From NCBI RefSeq assembly GCF_900116765.1, contig NZ_UETC01000001.1:682001-746000 (forward strand): a DNA stretch of 64,000 nt, in the 5' to 3' direction. Positions within the stretch are counted from its first letter, which is position 1. Every line of letters starts with the position of its first letter. Below the pieces are notes generated by a model. The model saw only the letters and a list, made by a program, of their open reading frames with translations. It ran no database searches and had not been told where the DNA came from. Source of the DNA: Jannaschia seohaensis (GTDB lineage: Bacteria; Pseudomonadota; Alphaproteobacteria; Rhodobacterales; Rhodobacteraceae). Made by a program: the position numbers and the translations under genes. Shown here in pieces: positions 17,970-27,286 of this stretch.

Positions 17970-19160
17970 ATGAAATCACCGAAGCGGTTCTCGGAACTGC
18001 CCGAATACGCGTTTCCCAGGCTGCGCCGCCTGCTGGGCGACCGCGCGCCGGGATCGAACGCGCCCGTCGAGATGACCATCGGAGACCCGCGCCACGACCC
18101 GCCCGCCTTCGTGGCCGAGGTCATCGCGGAGCATGCCGAGGGCTTCCGTGGCTACCCGCCCAATGATGGCGCGCCCGAACTGCTGACGGCCTGCGCCGAC
18201 TGGCTGCACCGGCGCTATGGCTATGCCGCCGATCCGGCGACGGACATCCTGGTGCTGAACGGCACGCGCGAAGGGCTCTACAACACCACCATGGCGCTCT
18301 GCCCCGAGCAGAAGAACGGCCAGACCCCCGCGATCCTGACGCCGAACCCGTTCTATCAGGTCTATGCCGTGGCCGCGCTCTCGGTCGGGGCCGAGCCGGT
18401 CTATGTGAACGCGACCGCCGCGACGGGCCACCTCCCGGATTTCGGGGCGCTCGATCCGGGGCTGCTGGACCGCACCGCCGAGGTCTATATCTGCTCGCCC
18501 GCCAACCCGCAGGGCGCGGTGGCGTCGATGGGCTATTGGTCGGACCTGCTGGCCCTGGCCGAGAAGCACGATTTCAAGATCCTCGCCGACGAGTGCTACG
18601 CCGAGATCTATCGCGACACGCCGCCCACCGGCATCCTGGAGGCCGTCCGCGCCACCGGCGCCGATCCGGAGCGGGTCGTGGCCTTCCATTCCCTCTCGAA
18701 GCGGTCGAACCTGGCCGGTCTGCGCTCGGGCTTCGCCGTCTCCGGGCCGGGCAATATCGCCCTCATGAAGCAGCTTCGGAACTATTCCGGCGCCCCGCTG
18801 CCTCTGCCGCTCCAGATGGCCGCCGCCGCCGTCTGGGCCGACGAGGCCCATGTCGAGGAGAACCGCGCCCTCTACCGTGCCAAGTTCGACGCGGCCGAGC
18901 GGATCCTGGGCGACCTGCCCGGCGTGGAAATCCCCGAGGCGGGCTTTTTCCTTTGGCTGCCGGTTCCCGGTGGCGACGGAGAAGCCGCCGCCCTGCGCCT
19001 CTGGGAGGAGGCGGGGGTCAAGGTGCTGCCCGGCGCCTATCTCGCCCGCGACACGGCGGACGGAAATCCCGGCACCCCCTTCGTGCGCGCCGCTCTCGTG
19101 GCGCCGCTCGATCAGGTGGAGGCCGGGCTGACCCGCCTGCGCGCCCATCTCACCCCCTGA
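17970..19160 (+). CDS. Class I/II PLP-dependent aminotransferase
   Basis: A 396-residue fold-type I aminotransferase. The PLP Schiff-base lysine is Lys244 ([10 protein letters not shown]), Asp207 lies in [11 protein letters not shown], and NPQGA near 179-183 is the usual cofactor loop. The sequence resembles DapC-type N-succinyldiaminopimelate aminotransferases (SLSKRSN is typical), so a role in lysine/diaminopimelate synthesis is plausible but not proven. It is followed after 10 bp by ftsK, so the two are probably co-transcribed. Confidence 0.88.
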   Translation: MKSPKRFSELPEYAFPRLRRLLGDRAPGSNAPVEMTIGDPRHDPPAFVAEVIAEHAEGFRGYPPNDGAPELLTACADWLHRRYGYAADPATDILVLNGTREGLYNTTMALCPEQKNGQTPAILTPNPFYQVYAVAALSVGAEPVYVNATAATGHLPDFGALDPGLLDRTAEVYICSPANPQGAVASMGYWSDLLALAEKHDFKILADECYAEIYRDTPPTGILEAVRATGADPERVVAFHSLSKRSNLAGLRSGFAVSGPGNIALMKQLRNYSGAPLPLPLQMAAAAVWADEAHVEENRALYRAKFDAAERILGDLPGVEIPEAGFFLWLPVPGGDGEAAALRLWEEAGVKVLPGAYLARDTADGNPGTPFVRAALVAPLDQVEAGLTRLRAHLTP

Positions 19161-19170
19161 CGGAGTCCCC

Positions 19171-21915
19171 ATGGCCTACCAGACGCGACAGCGCGACCCG
19201 CTCCTGGACACGACGCTTCAGATCACCCTCGCCCGCCGTGGGCGCGAGGGGCTTGGCGTGGTCATGGCGCTGGCTGGGATCGTGCTGGCGCTGATGCTCT
19301 GGACCTCCCATCCGGAGGATCCGAACTGGTTGGCGGCGACCGATGCGACGCCACAGAACTGGTTCGGGCTGCTCGGGGCGTCGGTGGCGGCGACGCTCTA
19401 TTTCGGTTTGGGCTACGGCGCTTACGCGCTCGCCGCCGGGCTGATCGTCTGGGGCGTGCGCTTCGCCTGCCATTGGGGGGCGGAGCGGGCCCTGCCGCGC
19501 GCGCTCTTCGTGGCGGGCTGGGCGCTGGTCGTGTCGCTGTTCTGCACCTCGATGACGCCGATCCCGGGCTGGAGCTACGATTTCGGCATGGGCGGCCTGT
19601 TCGGCGAGACGCTGACCGGGGCGCTGCTGACCATCCTGCCGATCCATGCGGCGGTCGGCCTGAAGCTGTTCACGCTGATGCTGTCGGCGGCGGTCGTCGG
19701 CGTCGGGGCCTGGGTGCTGGGCTTTACGCGCGAGGATCTGGGGCGGGCGGTCGTCTTTCTGCTCAACGGCTTCGGCTCGGCCTGGTATCTCCTTCGCATC
19801 CTGACCGGGGCCGCGGCGCGGGGGGCGGCGACGCAGACCGTGCGCACCGCCGGGAGCCTGCGCGACCGACGTGCCGCGCGGGCCGCCGAAGCCGATCCCG
19901 CGCCGGACCCCGCGCCGCGCCGCGGCCTGTCCTCTTGGCTGCCGCGCCGCGCGCCTGCGCCGAAGGGCGAGATCGACGCGGGCGAGCCGGAAACCGATGA
20001 CGACCGTGTGCGCGCGCGCATCGCCTCGGCCGTGCGCAGCCGCGTCCGCCACGCGGCGCCCGAGACGGCGGAAGATGCGACGCCCGCCCGCGCCGAGCCG
20101 GTCCTGACCGCGCTCAGCGCGGCCGCCGAGCGGCGTGTGGAGCCGGTGCTGCACGCGCCCGACGCGCCGTCCAGCTTCGTCCCGCCCGTCCCGGAGGAGC
20201 CCGCCCTGACCGCGCCCCGCGCGCGGCCGGAGGGAGAGGAGGACGCGCTGTTCGAGGCCCCGGACCCCGTGCCAGCGCCCAAGGCGACCCGCGCCCCGAT
20301 CTCGCGCAAGGTGGTGCAGCCCGCCGCCAAGCCGCCCGCGCCGTCCCGGCAGGCCAAGGCCGAGGCGCAGCCCGGTCTGCCCTTCGATGGCCCGTCGGAC
20401 GACTACGAGATGCCGCCGCTGAGCCTGCTGGCCGATCCCGCCACGGTGGAGCGTCACGTCCTCTCGGACGAGGCGCTGGAAGAAAACGCGCGGATGCTGG
20501 AGACCGTGCTCGACGACTATGGCGTCAAGGGCGAGATCACCCAGGTCCGGCCCGGCCCGGTCGTCACCATGTACGAGCTGGAGCCCGCTCCGGGTCTCAA
20601 GGCCAGCCGCGTGATCGGCCTCGCCGACGACATCGCGCGCTCCATGTCGGCCCTCTCGGCCCGCGTCTCGACCGTGCCCGGACGCTCTGTCATCGGCATC
20701 GAACTGCCCAATGAGCGGCGCGAGAAGGTCGTCCTGCGCGAGATCCTCTCGGCCCGCGACTATGGCGACAGCACCCAGGCGCTGCCGCTGGCCTTGGGCA
20801 AGGATATCGGCGGCGCGCCCATCGTCGCCAACCTCGCCAAGATGCCCCACCTGCTGATCGCGGGCACCACCGGCTCGGGCAAGTCGGTCGCGATCAACAC
20901 CATGATCCTGAGCCTGCTCTACAAGCTGCGCCCCGAAGAGTGCCGGATGATCATGATCGACCCGAAGATGCTGGAACTCAGCGTCTATGACGGCATCCCG
21001 CACCTGCTGTCGCCGGTCGTCACCGACCCGAAGAAGGCCGTCGTCGCGCTCAAATGGGTCGTGGGCGAGATGGAGGAGCGCTACCGCAAGATGAGCCGCA
21101 TGGGCGTGCGCAACATCGACGGCTATAACGGGCGCGTCGCGGACCTGCTGGCCAAGGGCGAGATGATCACGCGCACGATCCAGACCGGCTTCGACGAGGA
21201 GACGGGCGACCCGGTCTTCGAGACCGAGGAAGAGACGCCCGAGAAGATGCCCTATATCGTCGTCATCGTCGACGAGATGGCCGACCTGATGATGGTCGCG
21301 GGCAAGGAAATCGAGGCCTGCATCCAGCGTCTCGCGCAGATGGCGCGGGCCTCCGGCATCCACCTCGTGATGGCGACGCAGCGCCCCTCGGTCGATGTCA
21401 TCACCGGCACGATCAAGGCGAACTTCCCGACCCGGATCAGCTTCCACGTCACCTCCAAGATCGACTCGCGGACGATCCTGGGCGAGATGGGGGCCGAGCA
21501 GCTGCTGGGCATGGGCGACATGCTCTATATGGCGGGCGGGTCGAAGATCACCCGCATCCACGGCCCGTTCTGCTCCGACGAGGAGGTGGAGGAGATCGTC
21601 AATCACCTCAAGAGCTTCGGGCCGCCGGACTACGCGGCCTCCGTGCTGGACGGCCCGGACGAGGACAAGTCCTCCGATATCGACGCGGTGCTGGGGCTCG
21701 GCGGCAATACCGGCAGCGAGGACGCGCTCTACGATCAGGCCGTGGCGATCGTTGCGAAGGACCGCAAGTGCTCGACCTCCTACATCCAGCGCAAGCTGGG
21801 CATCGGCTACAACAAGGCCGCGCGCTTGGTGGAGCAGATGGAGGACAATGGCGTCGTCGGGGCCTCCAACCAGGTCGGCAAGCGCGAGATCCTGGTGCCG
21901 GAGATCGGTGGGTGA
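19171..21915 (+). CDS. ftsK: DNA translocase FtsK
   Basis: A 914-residue cell-division DNA translocase. Residues 1-215 hold about four to five membrane segments, 230-410 are a Pro/Ala/Glu-rich linker, and the rest is the ATPase motor: Walker A GTTGSGKS near 568-575 and Walker [10 protein letters not shown] near 697-705. A C-terminal winged-helix gamma domain ([26 protein letters not shown]) reads KOPS-type sequences. FtsK clears and segregates chromosome ends at the septum and activates XerCD at dif. The stop is 1 bp from the convergent methyltransferase stop. Confidence 0.96.
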   Translation: MAYQTRQRDPLLDTTLQITLARRGREGLGVVMALAGIVLALMLWTSHPEDPNWLAATDATPQNWFGLLGASVAATLYFGLGYGAYALAAGLIVWGVRFACHWGAERALPRALFVAGWALVVSLFCTSMTPIPGWSYDFGMGGLFGETLTGALLTILPIHAAVGLKLFTLMLSAAVVGVGAWVLGFTREDLGRAVVFLLNGFGSAWYLLRILTGAAARGAATQTVRTAGSLRDRRAARAAEADPAPDPAPRRGLSSWLPRRAPAPKGEIDAGEPETDDDRVRARIASAVRSRVRHAAPETAEDATPARAEPVLTALSAAAERRVEPVLHAPDAPSSFVPPVPEEPALTAPRARPEGEEDALFEAPDPVPAPKATRAPISRKVVQPAAKPPAPSRQAKAEAQPGLPFDGPSDDYEMPPLSLLADPATVERHVLSDEALEENARMLETVLDDYGVKGEITQVRPGPVVTMYELEPAPGLKASRVIGLADDIARSMSALSARVSTVPGRSVIGIELPNERREKVVLREILSARDYGDSTQALPLALGKDIGGAPIVANLAKMPHLLIAGTTGSGKSVAINTMILSLLYKLRPEECRMIMIDPKMLELSVYDGIPHLLSPVVTDPKKAVVALKWVVGEMEERYRKMSRMGVRNIDGYNGRVADLLAKGEMITRTIQTGFDEETGDPVFETEEETPEKMPYIVVIVDEMADLMMVAGKEIEACIQRLAQMARASGIHLVMATQRPSVDVITGTIKANFPTRISFHVTSKIDSRTILGEMGAEQLLGMGDMLYMAGGSKITRIHGPFCSDEEVEEIVNHLKSFGPPDYAASVLDGPDEDKSSDIDAVLGLGGNTGSEDALYDQAVAIVAKDRKCSTSYIQRKLGIGYNKAARLVEQMEDNGVVGASNQVGKREILVPEIGG

Positions 21916-21916
21916 T

Positions 21917-22708
21917 CTAGCGTCGGCCGGTCACCACGTTCACGGCATCGGGATAGCGGAGCCGCCCGTTCCGAATCCGGTCGGCCAACCTTGACGTCAC
22001 CTCGTCGGCGATGGCTGCGCGTGCGGCGTAGGGAAGGGCCGCGACCGCCCCGGCGATGGGCATCGAGGCGATGTGAAGAGGGACGAATTCAGCCGGCTCG
22101 GGGACGTCGATCTCCAATTCCTGACGATGGACGGCGATCTCGCGGAACCCCGCGGCATCTAGCAGCGCGCTCAGGACGTCCGGTGCAGGTGTCTCCCGTT
22201 GGCTGCGCTGCTTGGCGACGGTCTCGGGGGAGAGGTGCGGTTCCAGCGCGCGACAGAGCGCCTCAGTATAAGGGCTGTGCCCGACCCAGATCGAGTGTGC
22301 GGTTCGCCCCCCGGGGACCAGCAGGCGCCGGATCTCCCCCAGTGCGGCAGCCGGCTCGGGGAAGTAATGCAGACCGTGCTGGGAGATGACAGCATCGAAG
22401 CTGGCGTCGGCCAGAGAAATCTCCGCCACGTCGCTCTCCAGCCAGTCGATATCGGAGCCGGGGGCGAGGGTGCGGGCCTGCGCCAGCATGCCGGCGTTGA
22501 TGTCGAGCCCGGTGACACGGCCGGTCGGGCCGACGCGGTCCCGAAGCGAGCGCGTCGTGATCCCGGTTCCACAAGCCAAGTCGAGGATGCGCTCTCCCGG
22601 GGCCGGGGCCACCAGATCCAGCAAGGCTTCGGCCCAGCGTCCGAACCACAGGGGCACCATGACCGTCTCATAGATTTCCGGCCCGCGCCCGGTGAGTTGG
22701 AATGACAT
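21917..22708 (-). CDS. Class I SAM-dependent methyltransferase (paralog 1)
   Basis: A 263-residue UbiE/Methyltransf_11-type enzyme. SAM motif I is ILDLACGTGITTRSL near 41-55; later motifs are GLDINAGMLAQAR and FDAVISQHGLHYFPEP. It begins SFQLTGRGPEIYETVMVPLWFGRWAE, the same layout as its divergent neighbour at 22841 (WQLSGGAAERYEAYLVPVIFAPWAQ). The substrate is unknown. The two starts are 132 bp apart and probably share a regulatory region. Confidence 0.87.
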   Translation of the reverse strand: MSFQLTGRGPEIYETVMVPLWFGRWAEALLDLVAPAPGERILDLACGTGITTRSLRDRVGPTGRVTGLDINAGMLAQARTLAPGSDIDWLESDVAEISLADASFDAVISQHGLHYFPEPAAALGEIRRLLVPGGRTAHSIWVGHSPYTEALCRALEPHLSPETVAKQRSQRETPAPDVLSALLDAAGFREIAVHRQELEIDVPEPAEFVPLHIASMPIAGAVAALPYAARAAIADEVTSRLADRIRNGRLRYPDAVNVVTGRR

Positions 22709-22840
22709 CGGTCCCCCTTTGCACGACGTTAGGAGGGCAAGAGCGGCCCCGTCAACGCATCGCCTGCCCCTACGGAAACTCTTGTTGACGAGGATCGCCC
22801 CGACCCTGCTACGCTGACGTCAGCTTCAGGGGGATGCGTG

Positions 22841-23635
22841 ATGAACACGGGGTGGCAGCTTTCGGGTGGGGCGGCGGAGCGCTACGAGGCGTATCTTGTC
22901 CCCGTCATCTTCGCGCCCTGGGCGCAGGATCTCTTGGACCGGGCCGGGGTCGGCCGGGGCGACCGCGGTCTCGACCTCGCCTGCGGCACCGGCATCGTCG
23001 CGCGCCTGGCCGCAGCGCGGGGGGGCGAACCCACGGGGCTCGACGTCAACGAGGGCATGCTGGCCGCCGCGCGGGCCCATCCGCAGGGGCAGGGGCTGCG
23101 CTTCGTGGTAGGAGATGCCGGGGGCCTGCCGCTGGAGGACGCGGCCTTCGACCACGTCATCTGCCAGCAGGGCTTTCAGTTCTTTCCCGACCGGGACGCG
23201 GCGCTGCGCGAGTGCCACCGCGTTCTGAGGCCCGGAGGGCGCGCGATCTTCTGCACCGCGCGGGGGCTCGACGAAAACCCTCTGATGCAGGCGCAGGTCA
23301 CCGCGCTGTCCGCCCAGTTCGGCCCCGAGGCCGCTGGCCCGATCCGTGCCGTCTGCGGCTTCCCGGACGCCGAGGCGACCGGCGCCGCCTTCGAAAATGC
23401 CGGGTTCGAGACCGATATCGAGACCGTCGTCCTGATGCTCGAAGCGCCCGACGGCCCGGCCTTCGTCGAGGGGCTTCTGAAATCCACTCCCGTGGCCGAG
23501 CGGATCGCCGCGCTGAACCCGCCCGCCCGCACCGCGCTGCGAGATGCGGTGCTCGACGCTTTTGGCGCCTGCTACGACGGCAGGTCCCTGCGCTTCCCGC
23601 ATAGCGCCAACGTGGTCTCCGCCGCCCGGCCCTGA
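22841..23635 (+). CDS. Class I SAM-dependent methyltransferase (paralog 2)
   Basis: A 264-residue methyltransferase with SAM motif I GLDLACGTGIVARLA, then GLDVNEGMLAAAR and FDHVICQQGFQFFPDR. I start at ATG 22841, which has AGGGGG seven bases upstream; a GTG directly before it (22838) is also possible. It is clearly a paralog of the divergent gene at 21917-22708, sharing the order of motifs and the N-terminal LSGGAAERYE-like segment, but diverged in the C-terminal substrate-binding half. The substrate is unknown. Confidence 0.87.
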   Translation: MNTGWQLSGGAAERYEAYLVPVIFAPWAQDLLDRAGVGRGDRGLDLACGTGIVARLAAARGGEPTGLDVNEGMLAAARAHPQGQGLRFVVGDAGGLPLEDAAFDHVICQQGFQFFPDRDAALRECHRVLRPGGRAIFCTARGLDENPLMQAQVTALSAQFGPEAAGPIRAVCGFPDAEATGAAFENAGFETDIETVVLMLEAPDGPAFVEGLLKSTPVAERIAALNPPARTALRDAVLDAFGACYDGRSLRFPHSANVVSAARP

Positions 23636-23703
23636 TCCGGGAAAAATGCTTCCCCGAATGGTCGTCGCAGGTCTAGGCTGGCCACCTGTACGGGAGGACA
23701 GAC

Positions 23704-25503
23704 ATGCTAGACACCACGCTTGCCGATCAGACACAGGCGTTTCTCGACAGCTTCGGACGCGCCCTGGAGGAGGGCGATGTGGCCGCCGCGACCGAGATGT
23801 TCAATGAGGATTGCTATTGGCGCGACCTCGTCAGCTTTACGTGGAACATCAAGACAATGGAGGGGCGCGACCAAGTCCGCGACATGCTGGAGCACCAGCT
23901 TGCCACGGTCAAGCCGACGGGCTGGAGCCTGGCCGAGGGCGAGGTGCCGACGGAAGATGGCGGGATCGTCACCGCCTGGATCTCTTTCGAGACCGACGTC
24001 GCGCGCGGCTACGGCCTGATCCGCCTCAAGGAGGGCAAGATCTGGACCCTGCTGACCACCATGGTCGAGATCAAGGGCCATGAGGAGCCCCATGGCGAAA
24101 ACCGGCCGCTCGGCGCCAAGCACGGGGCGGGCAAGCATCGGACCACCTGGCTGGAGGAGCGGGAGGCCGAGGCCAAGACCCTGGGTTACGAGACCCAGCC
24201 CTATTGCGTCATCATCGGCGGCGGCCAGGGCGGCATCGCGCTGGGCGCGCGGCTCAGGCAACTGGGCGTGCCCACGATCATCGTCGAGAAGAACGACCGC
24301 CCCGGGGACAGCTGGCGCAAGCGCTACAAGTCGCTCTGCCTGCATGACCCGGTCTGGTACGACCACCTGCCTTACATCAAGTTCCCGGACAACTGGCCCG
24401 TCTTCGCGCCCAAGGACAAGATCGGCGACTGGCTGGAGATGTACACCAAGGTCATGGAGCTGAACTACTGGTCCAAGACCACCGCCAAATCCGCCTCCTT
24501 CGACGAGGCCACTGGCGAATGGACCGTCGTCGTCGACCGCGACGGAGAAGAGGTCACGCTGCACCCCAAACAGCTGGTCATGGCGACCGGCATGTCCGGC
24601 AAGAAGCGAATGCCCGACTTCCCCGGCATGGAGAAGTTCAAGGGCGTCCAGCAGCACAGCTCGGAGCATGACGGGCCGGACAAGTGGGCGGGCAAGAAGG
24701 TGGTCGTGGTCGGCTCCAACAACTCTGCCCACGACATCTGCGCCGCGCTTTGGGAGAACGACGCGGATGTCACCATGGTGCAGCGCAGCTCAACCCATAT
24801 CGTGCGCTCGGACACGCTGATGGAGATCGGGTTGGGCGATCTCTATTCCGAGCGGGCGGTCAAGTCGGGCGTCACCACCGAGAAGGCCGACCTGATCTTC
24901 GCCTCGCTGCCCTACGCCATCCTGCACGAGTTCCAGATCCCCGCCTATGCGGCGATGAAGGAGAAGGACGCGGCCTTCTACGAGGGGCTGGAGAAGGCCG
25001 GGTTCTGGCTGGATTGGGGGGACGACGACTCGGGCCTGTTCATGAAATATCTGCGCCGGGGCTCGGGCTATTACATCGATGTGGGCGCCTCGCAGCTCAT
25101 CATCGACGGCAAGATCAAGCTCAAGCGCGGGCAGGTGGTCGAGGTCGACGAGACCGGCGTGATCCTCGATGACGGCACCCATCTCGACGCGGACCTGATC
25201 GTCTACGCGACCGGCTACAACTCCATGAACGGCTGGGTCGCCGACCTCATGGGGCAGGAGACGGCGGACCGTCTGGGCAAGGTCTGGGGCCTCGGCTCGG
25301 ACACGACCAAGGATCCGGGGCCTTGGGAAGGCGAGCAGCGCAACATGTGGAAGCCGACCCAGGTGCCCAATCTCTGGATGCATGGCGGCAACCTGCATCA
25401 GTCGCGGCACTACTCGCAGTTCCTGGCGCTGCAACTGAAGGCCCGGATGGAGGGGGTCGATACGCCCGTCTACGGCCTTCAGGAGGTCTATCACACCTCC
25501 TGA
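23704..25503 (+). CDS. Flavin-containing monooxygenase with N-terminal NTF2-like domain
   Basis: A 599-residue protein. Residues 1-125 are an NTF2/SnoaL-like domain (FLDSFGRALEEGDVAAATEMF, followed by DCYWRDLVSFTWNIKTMEGRD). Residues 165-590 are a flavin monooxygenase: FAD motif IIGGGQGGIALGARL near 170-184 and a second nucleotide motif VVVVGSNNSAHDICAAL near 333, where the usual third Gly is replaced by Asn. The conserved ATGMSGKKRMP and ATGY boxes are present. It probably oxygenates a small organic substrate with NAD(P)H and O2; the substrate is unknown. The start is preceded by GGAGGA. A UUCG-loop hairpin follows the stop. Confidence 0.87.
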   Translation: MLDTTLADQTQAFLDSFGRALEEGDVAAATEMFNEDCYWRDLVSFTWNIKTMEGRDQVRDMLEHQLATVKPTGWSLAEGEVPTEDGGIVTAWISFETDVARGYGLIRLKEGKIWTLLTTMVEIKGHEEPHGENRPLGAKHGAGKHRTTWLEEREAEAKTLGYETQPYCVIIGGGQGGIALGARLRQLGVPTIIVEKNDRPGDSWRKRYKSLCLHDPVWYDHLPYIKFPDNWPVFAPKDKIGDWLEMYTKVMELNYWSKTTAKSASFDEATGEWTVVVDRDGEEVTLHPKQLVMATGMSGKKRMPDFPGMEKFKGVQQHSSEHDGPDKWAGKKVVVVGSNNSAHDICAALWENDADVTMVQRSSTHIVRSDTLMEIGLGDLYSERAVKSGVTTEKADLIFASLPYAILHEFQIPAYAAMKEKDAAFYEGLEKAGFWLDWGDDDSGLFMKYLRRGSGYYIDVGASQLIIDGKIKLKRGQVVEVDETGVILDDGTHLDADLIVYATGYNSMNGWVADLMGQETADRLGKVWGLGSDTTKDPGPWEGEQRNMWKPTQVPNLWMHGGNLHQSRHYSQFLALQLKARMEGVDTPVYGLQEVYHTS

Positions 25504-25512
25504 GCCCTCCTT

Positions 25513-25538
25513 GGGCGCCGCGCTTCGGCGCGGTGCCC
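25513..25538 (+). terminator. Hairpin with UUCG tetraloop after the monooxygenase gene
   Basis: GGGCGCCGCGC-TTCG-GCGCGGTGCCC forms an 11-bp stem (one G-U pair) closed as C(UUCG)G, 9 bp after the stop. There is no T-tract, so termination efficiency is uncertain. Confidence 0.5.
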
Positions 25539-25609
25539 CGCGCGGCGGTACCTCCGCCGTCGTCAATCGGGCCGGAGCGCGGGGAGGTGGCGCGGCCCGT
25601 GGCCTCCGC

Positions 25610-25623
25610 TTGATCGGTATCAA
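25610..25623. promoter_or_regulatory. Perfect FNR/FnrL-type box upstream of ppk2
   Basis: TTGATCGGTATCAA matches the FNR-family consensus TTGAT-N4-ATCAA at every defined position. It ends 57 bp before the ppk2 start, a distance that fits activation by an FNR-type regulator. It is the only perfect match I noticed in the window. Confidence 0.65.
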
Positions 25624-25680
25624 GGTCTCTGGCCGGCCCTTCTGGCACAGAACCGTGGCACATCCAGCCCGGAGGCCACC

Positions 25681-26544
25681 ATGAACGAACAGACCCCTGT
25701 GACCGGTGGCACGCCCGCCCGCGACGCGGCCCGGACCGAGAGCGCGCATTATCCCTACAGCCGTCGCCTGGGCCGTGCGCCCTATGAGCGCGAGAAAGCC
25801 GCGCTCCAGGTCGAGCTTTTGAAGGTGCAGCAGTGGTTCCAGGCGACGGGCCAGCGCTGCGTGATGCTGTTCGAGGGGCGGGACGCGGCCGGCAAGGGCG
25901 GCACGATCAAGCGCTTCACCGAGCATCTGAACCCCCGGGCGGCACGCGTCGTGGCGCTCAACAAGCCCACCGAGGAAGAGCGCGGGCAGTGGTTTTTCCA
26001 GCGTTATGTCAAGCACTTGCCGACGAGCGGCGAGATCGTTCTCTACGACCGCTCCTGGTACAATCGCGCGGGCGTCGAGCGGGTCATGCGCTTTTGCGAG
26101 CCGACCGAGTATCTGGAATTCATGCGCCAGACGCCGGAATTCGAGCGGATGCTGACCCGGTCGGGCATCCGTCTCTACAAATACTGGTTCTCGGTCACCC
26201 AACGCGAGCAGCGCCGCCGCTTCACCTCGCGGGAGACCGACCCGCTCAAGCAGTGGAAACTGTCGCCCATCGACCGGGCCTCCTTGGACAAATGGGACGC
26301 CTATACCGAGGCGAAGGAGGCGATGTTCTTCTACACCGACACCGCCGACGCGCCGTGGACGGTGATCCGTTCCGACGACAAGAAGCGGGCGCGGCTGGCC
26401 TGTATGAAGCATTTCCTCTCGACCCTCGACTACCCTGGGAAGAACCCGGAGGTGGCCACGCCGCCCGACCCGCTGCTGGTCAAGCGGCCGGGCCACGAAA
26501 TCCACGGGGCGGAGCACGTGCTGTCGGCGCCGCTGGCCGATTAG
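25681..26544 (+). CDS. ppk2: Polyphosphate kinase 2
   Basis: A 287-residue PPK2 of the single-domain class. The Walker A region EGRDAAGKGGT is at 65-75 with Lys72, the Walker B/lid motif LYDRSWYNRAG starts at 121 with Asp123, and KYWFSVTQREQRRRF is also typical. The enzyme transfers phosphate between polyphosphate and ADP or GDP. The subclass cannot be fixed by eye. The RBS GGAGG lies upstream of ATG 25681. A perfect FNR-type box 57 bp upstream suggests control by oxygen. The gene is monocistronic and followed by extragenic repeat copy B. Confidence 0.92.
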   Translation: MNEQTPVTGGTPARDAARTESAHYPYSRRLGRAPYEREKAALQVELLKVQQWFQATGQRCVMLFEGRDAAGKGGTIKRFTEHLNPRAARVVALNKPTEEERGQWFFQRYVKHLPTSGEIVLYDRSWYNRAGVERVMRFCEPTEYLEFMRQTPEFERMLTRSGIRLYKYWFSVTQREQRRRFTSRETDPLKQWKLSPIDRASLDKWDAYTEAKEAMFFYTDTADAPWTVIRSDDKKRARLACMKHFLSTLDYPGKNPEVATPPDPLLVKRPGHEIHGAEHVLSAPLAD

Positions 26545-26609
26545 GCGGCGGAGCGGCCACCGCCTCTATGCGCGCCGGAGGCCGGTGGCCGGATCTGTGG
26601 CCCGGGTTC

Positions 26610-26640
26610 GGGATTTGAGTATTTTTGGCCAGAAGAAGGA
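26610..26640 (+). repeat. Dispersed extragenic element, copy B
   Basis: The 31-bp box contains GAGTATTTTTGGCCAGAAG and differs from copy C (39145-39175) at a single base. It lies 66 bp after the ppk2 stop. No obvious hairpin pair is attached, unlike copies A and D. Confidence 0.8.
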
Positions 26641-26771
26641 GGAGGGGGGCTCTCGAATTGGGGGAGGTCACGAATGCGTGGGGGCGGTTTCTTCCGCTAG
26701 GCCGGAGGGCTAGGTTTTCCCGCGACCGTGACCGCGCGCGCCCGGCGTGGCGCTTTGTAGGAGAGATTGCC

Positions 26772-27260
26772 ATGATCTCCCTTCGCCGACGCACCGTTCT
26801 TGCCACGGGCGCGGCCGCTCTCGCGGCGCCCGCGCTGATCCTGCCGGCCCGGGCAGAGGGTCTGGCCCCGACGCCCACGATGCGGGGCGGGGCGAACAAT
26901 TGCCGCCCCGGCGCCCCTCTCGTGGATCGGATCGGCGGGGGCGGCTTTCTGATGACCGGCTCGGTGCGGCGGGCGGGCGACGGCGCGCCGCTGCCCGGGC
27001 GTCGCATTCAGATCTGGGCCCATACCACCGAGGGGCATGAGCGCGACGCCCGCTCCCATGGGGCGACGCTGACGGATGCGGAGGGGCACTTCGCCCTGGA
27101 CATGCCGCAGATCGTCCCCGCCTTCGGGCAGCCGCACGGGCATCTGGCCTATGACGCGGATTACGATGACGGCGGGTTCCGGACCGTGTTCCTGAGGCCG
27201 ATCATGGGGTCGGCCCGTGACCGGACGCTGGACGTGGCCTTCGTGCTGGAGCCGGCCTGA
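26772..27260 (+). CDS. Tat-exported intradiol dioxygenase-like protein
   Basis: A 162-residue protein with a twin-arginine-like signal (LRRRTVLATGAAALAAPALI, cleavage after ARA near residue 27). The body follows the intradiol ring-cleavage dioxygenase fold pattern: GSVRRAGDGAPLPGRRIQIW, TLTDAEGHFALD, then HGHLAYDADYDDGGFRTVF. The two iron-ligand tyrosines of true dioxygenases are not visible and only the His region remains, so it is probably non-catalytic or binds something else. It is followed at once by a membrane protein gene, which suggests a two-gene periplasm/membrane unit. The ATG at 26772 begins the Tat signal. Confidence 0.72.
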   Translation: MISLRRRTVLATGAAALAAPALILPARAEGLAPTPTMRGGANNCRPGAPLVDRIGGGGFLMTGSVRRAGDGAPLPGRRIQIWAHTTEGHERDARSHGATLTDAEGHFALDMPQIVPAFGQPHGHLAYDADYDDGGFRTVFLRPIMGSARDRTLDVAFVLEPA

Positions 27261-27286
27261 TCCGAGCGGTCCTTACCTGGGCCGCC

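Noticed and set aside
19150-21606. 818-codon open frame on the minus strand opposite ftsK
   Set aside because: High-GC shadow of ftsK: composition is His/Arg/Gly-rich, with no domains and no ribosome binding site, while the plus strand encodes a complete FtsK.
22784-22810. TTGACG..TACGCT as a promoter for the second methyltransferase
   Set aside because: The spacer is 19 nt and the -10 is poor; not strong enough to list as a feature.
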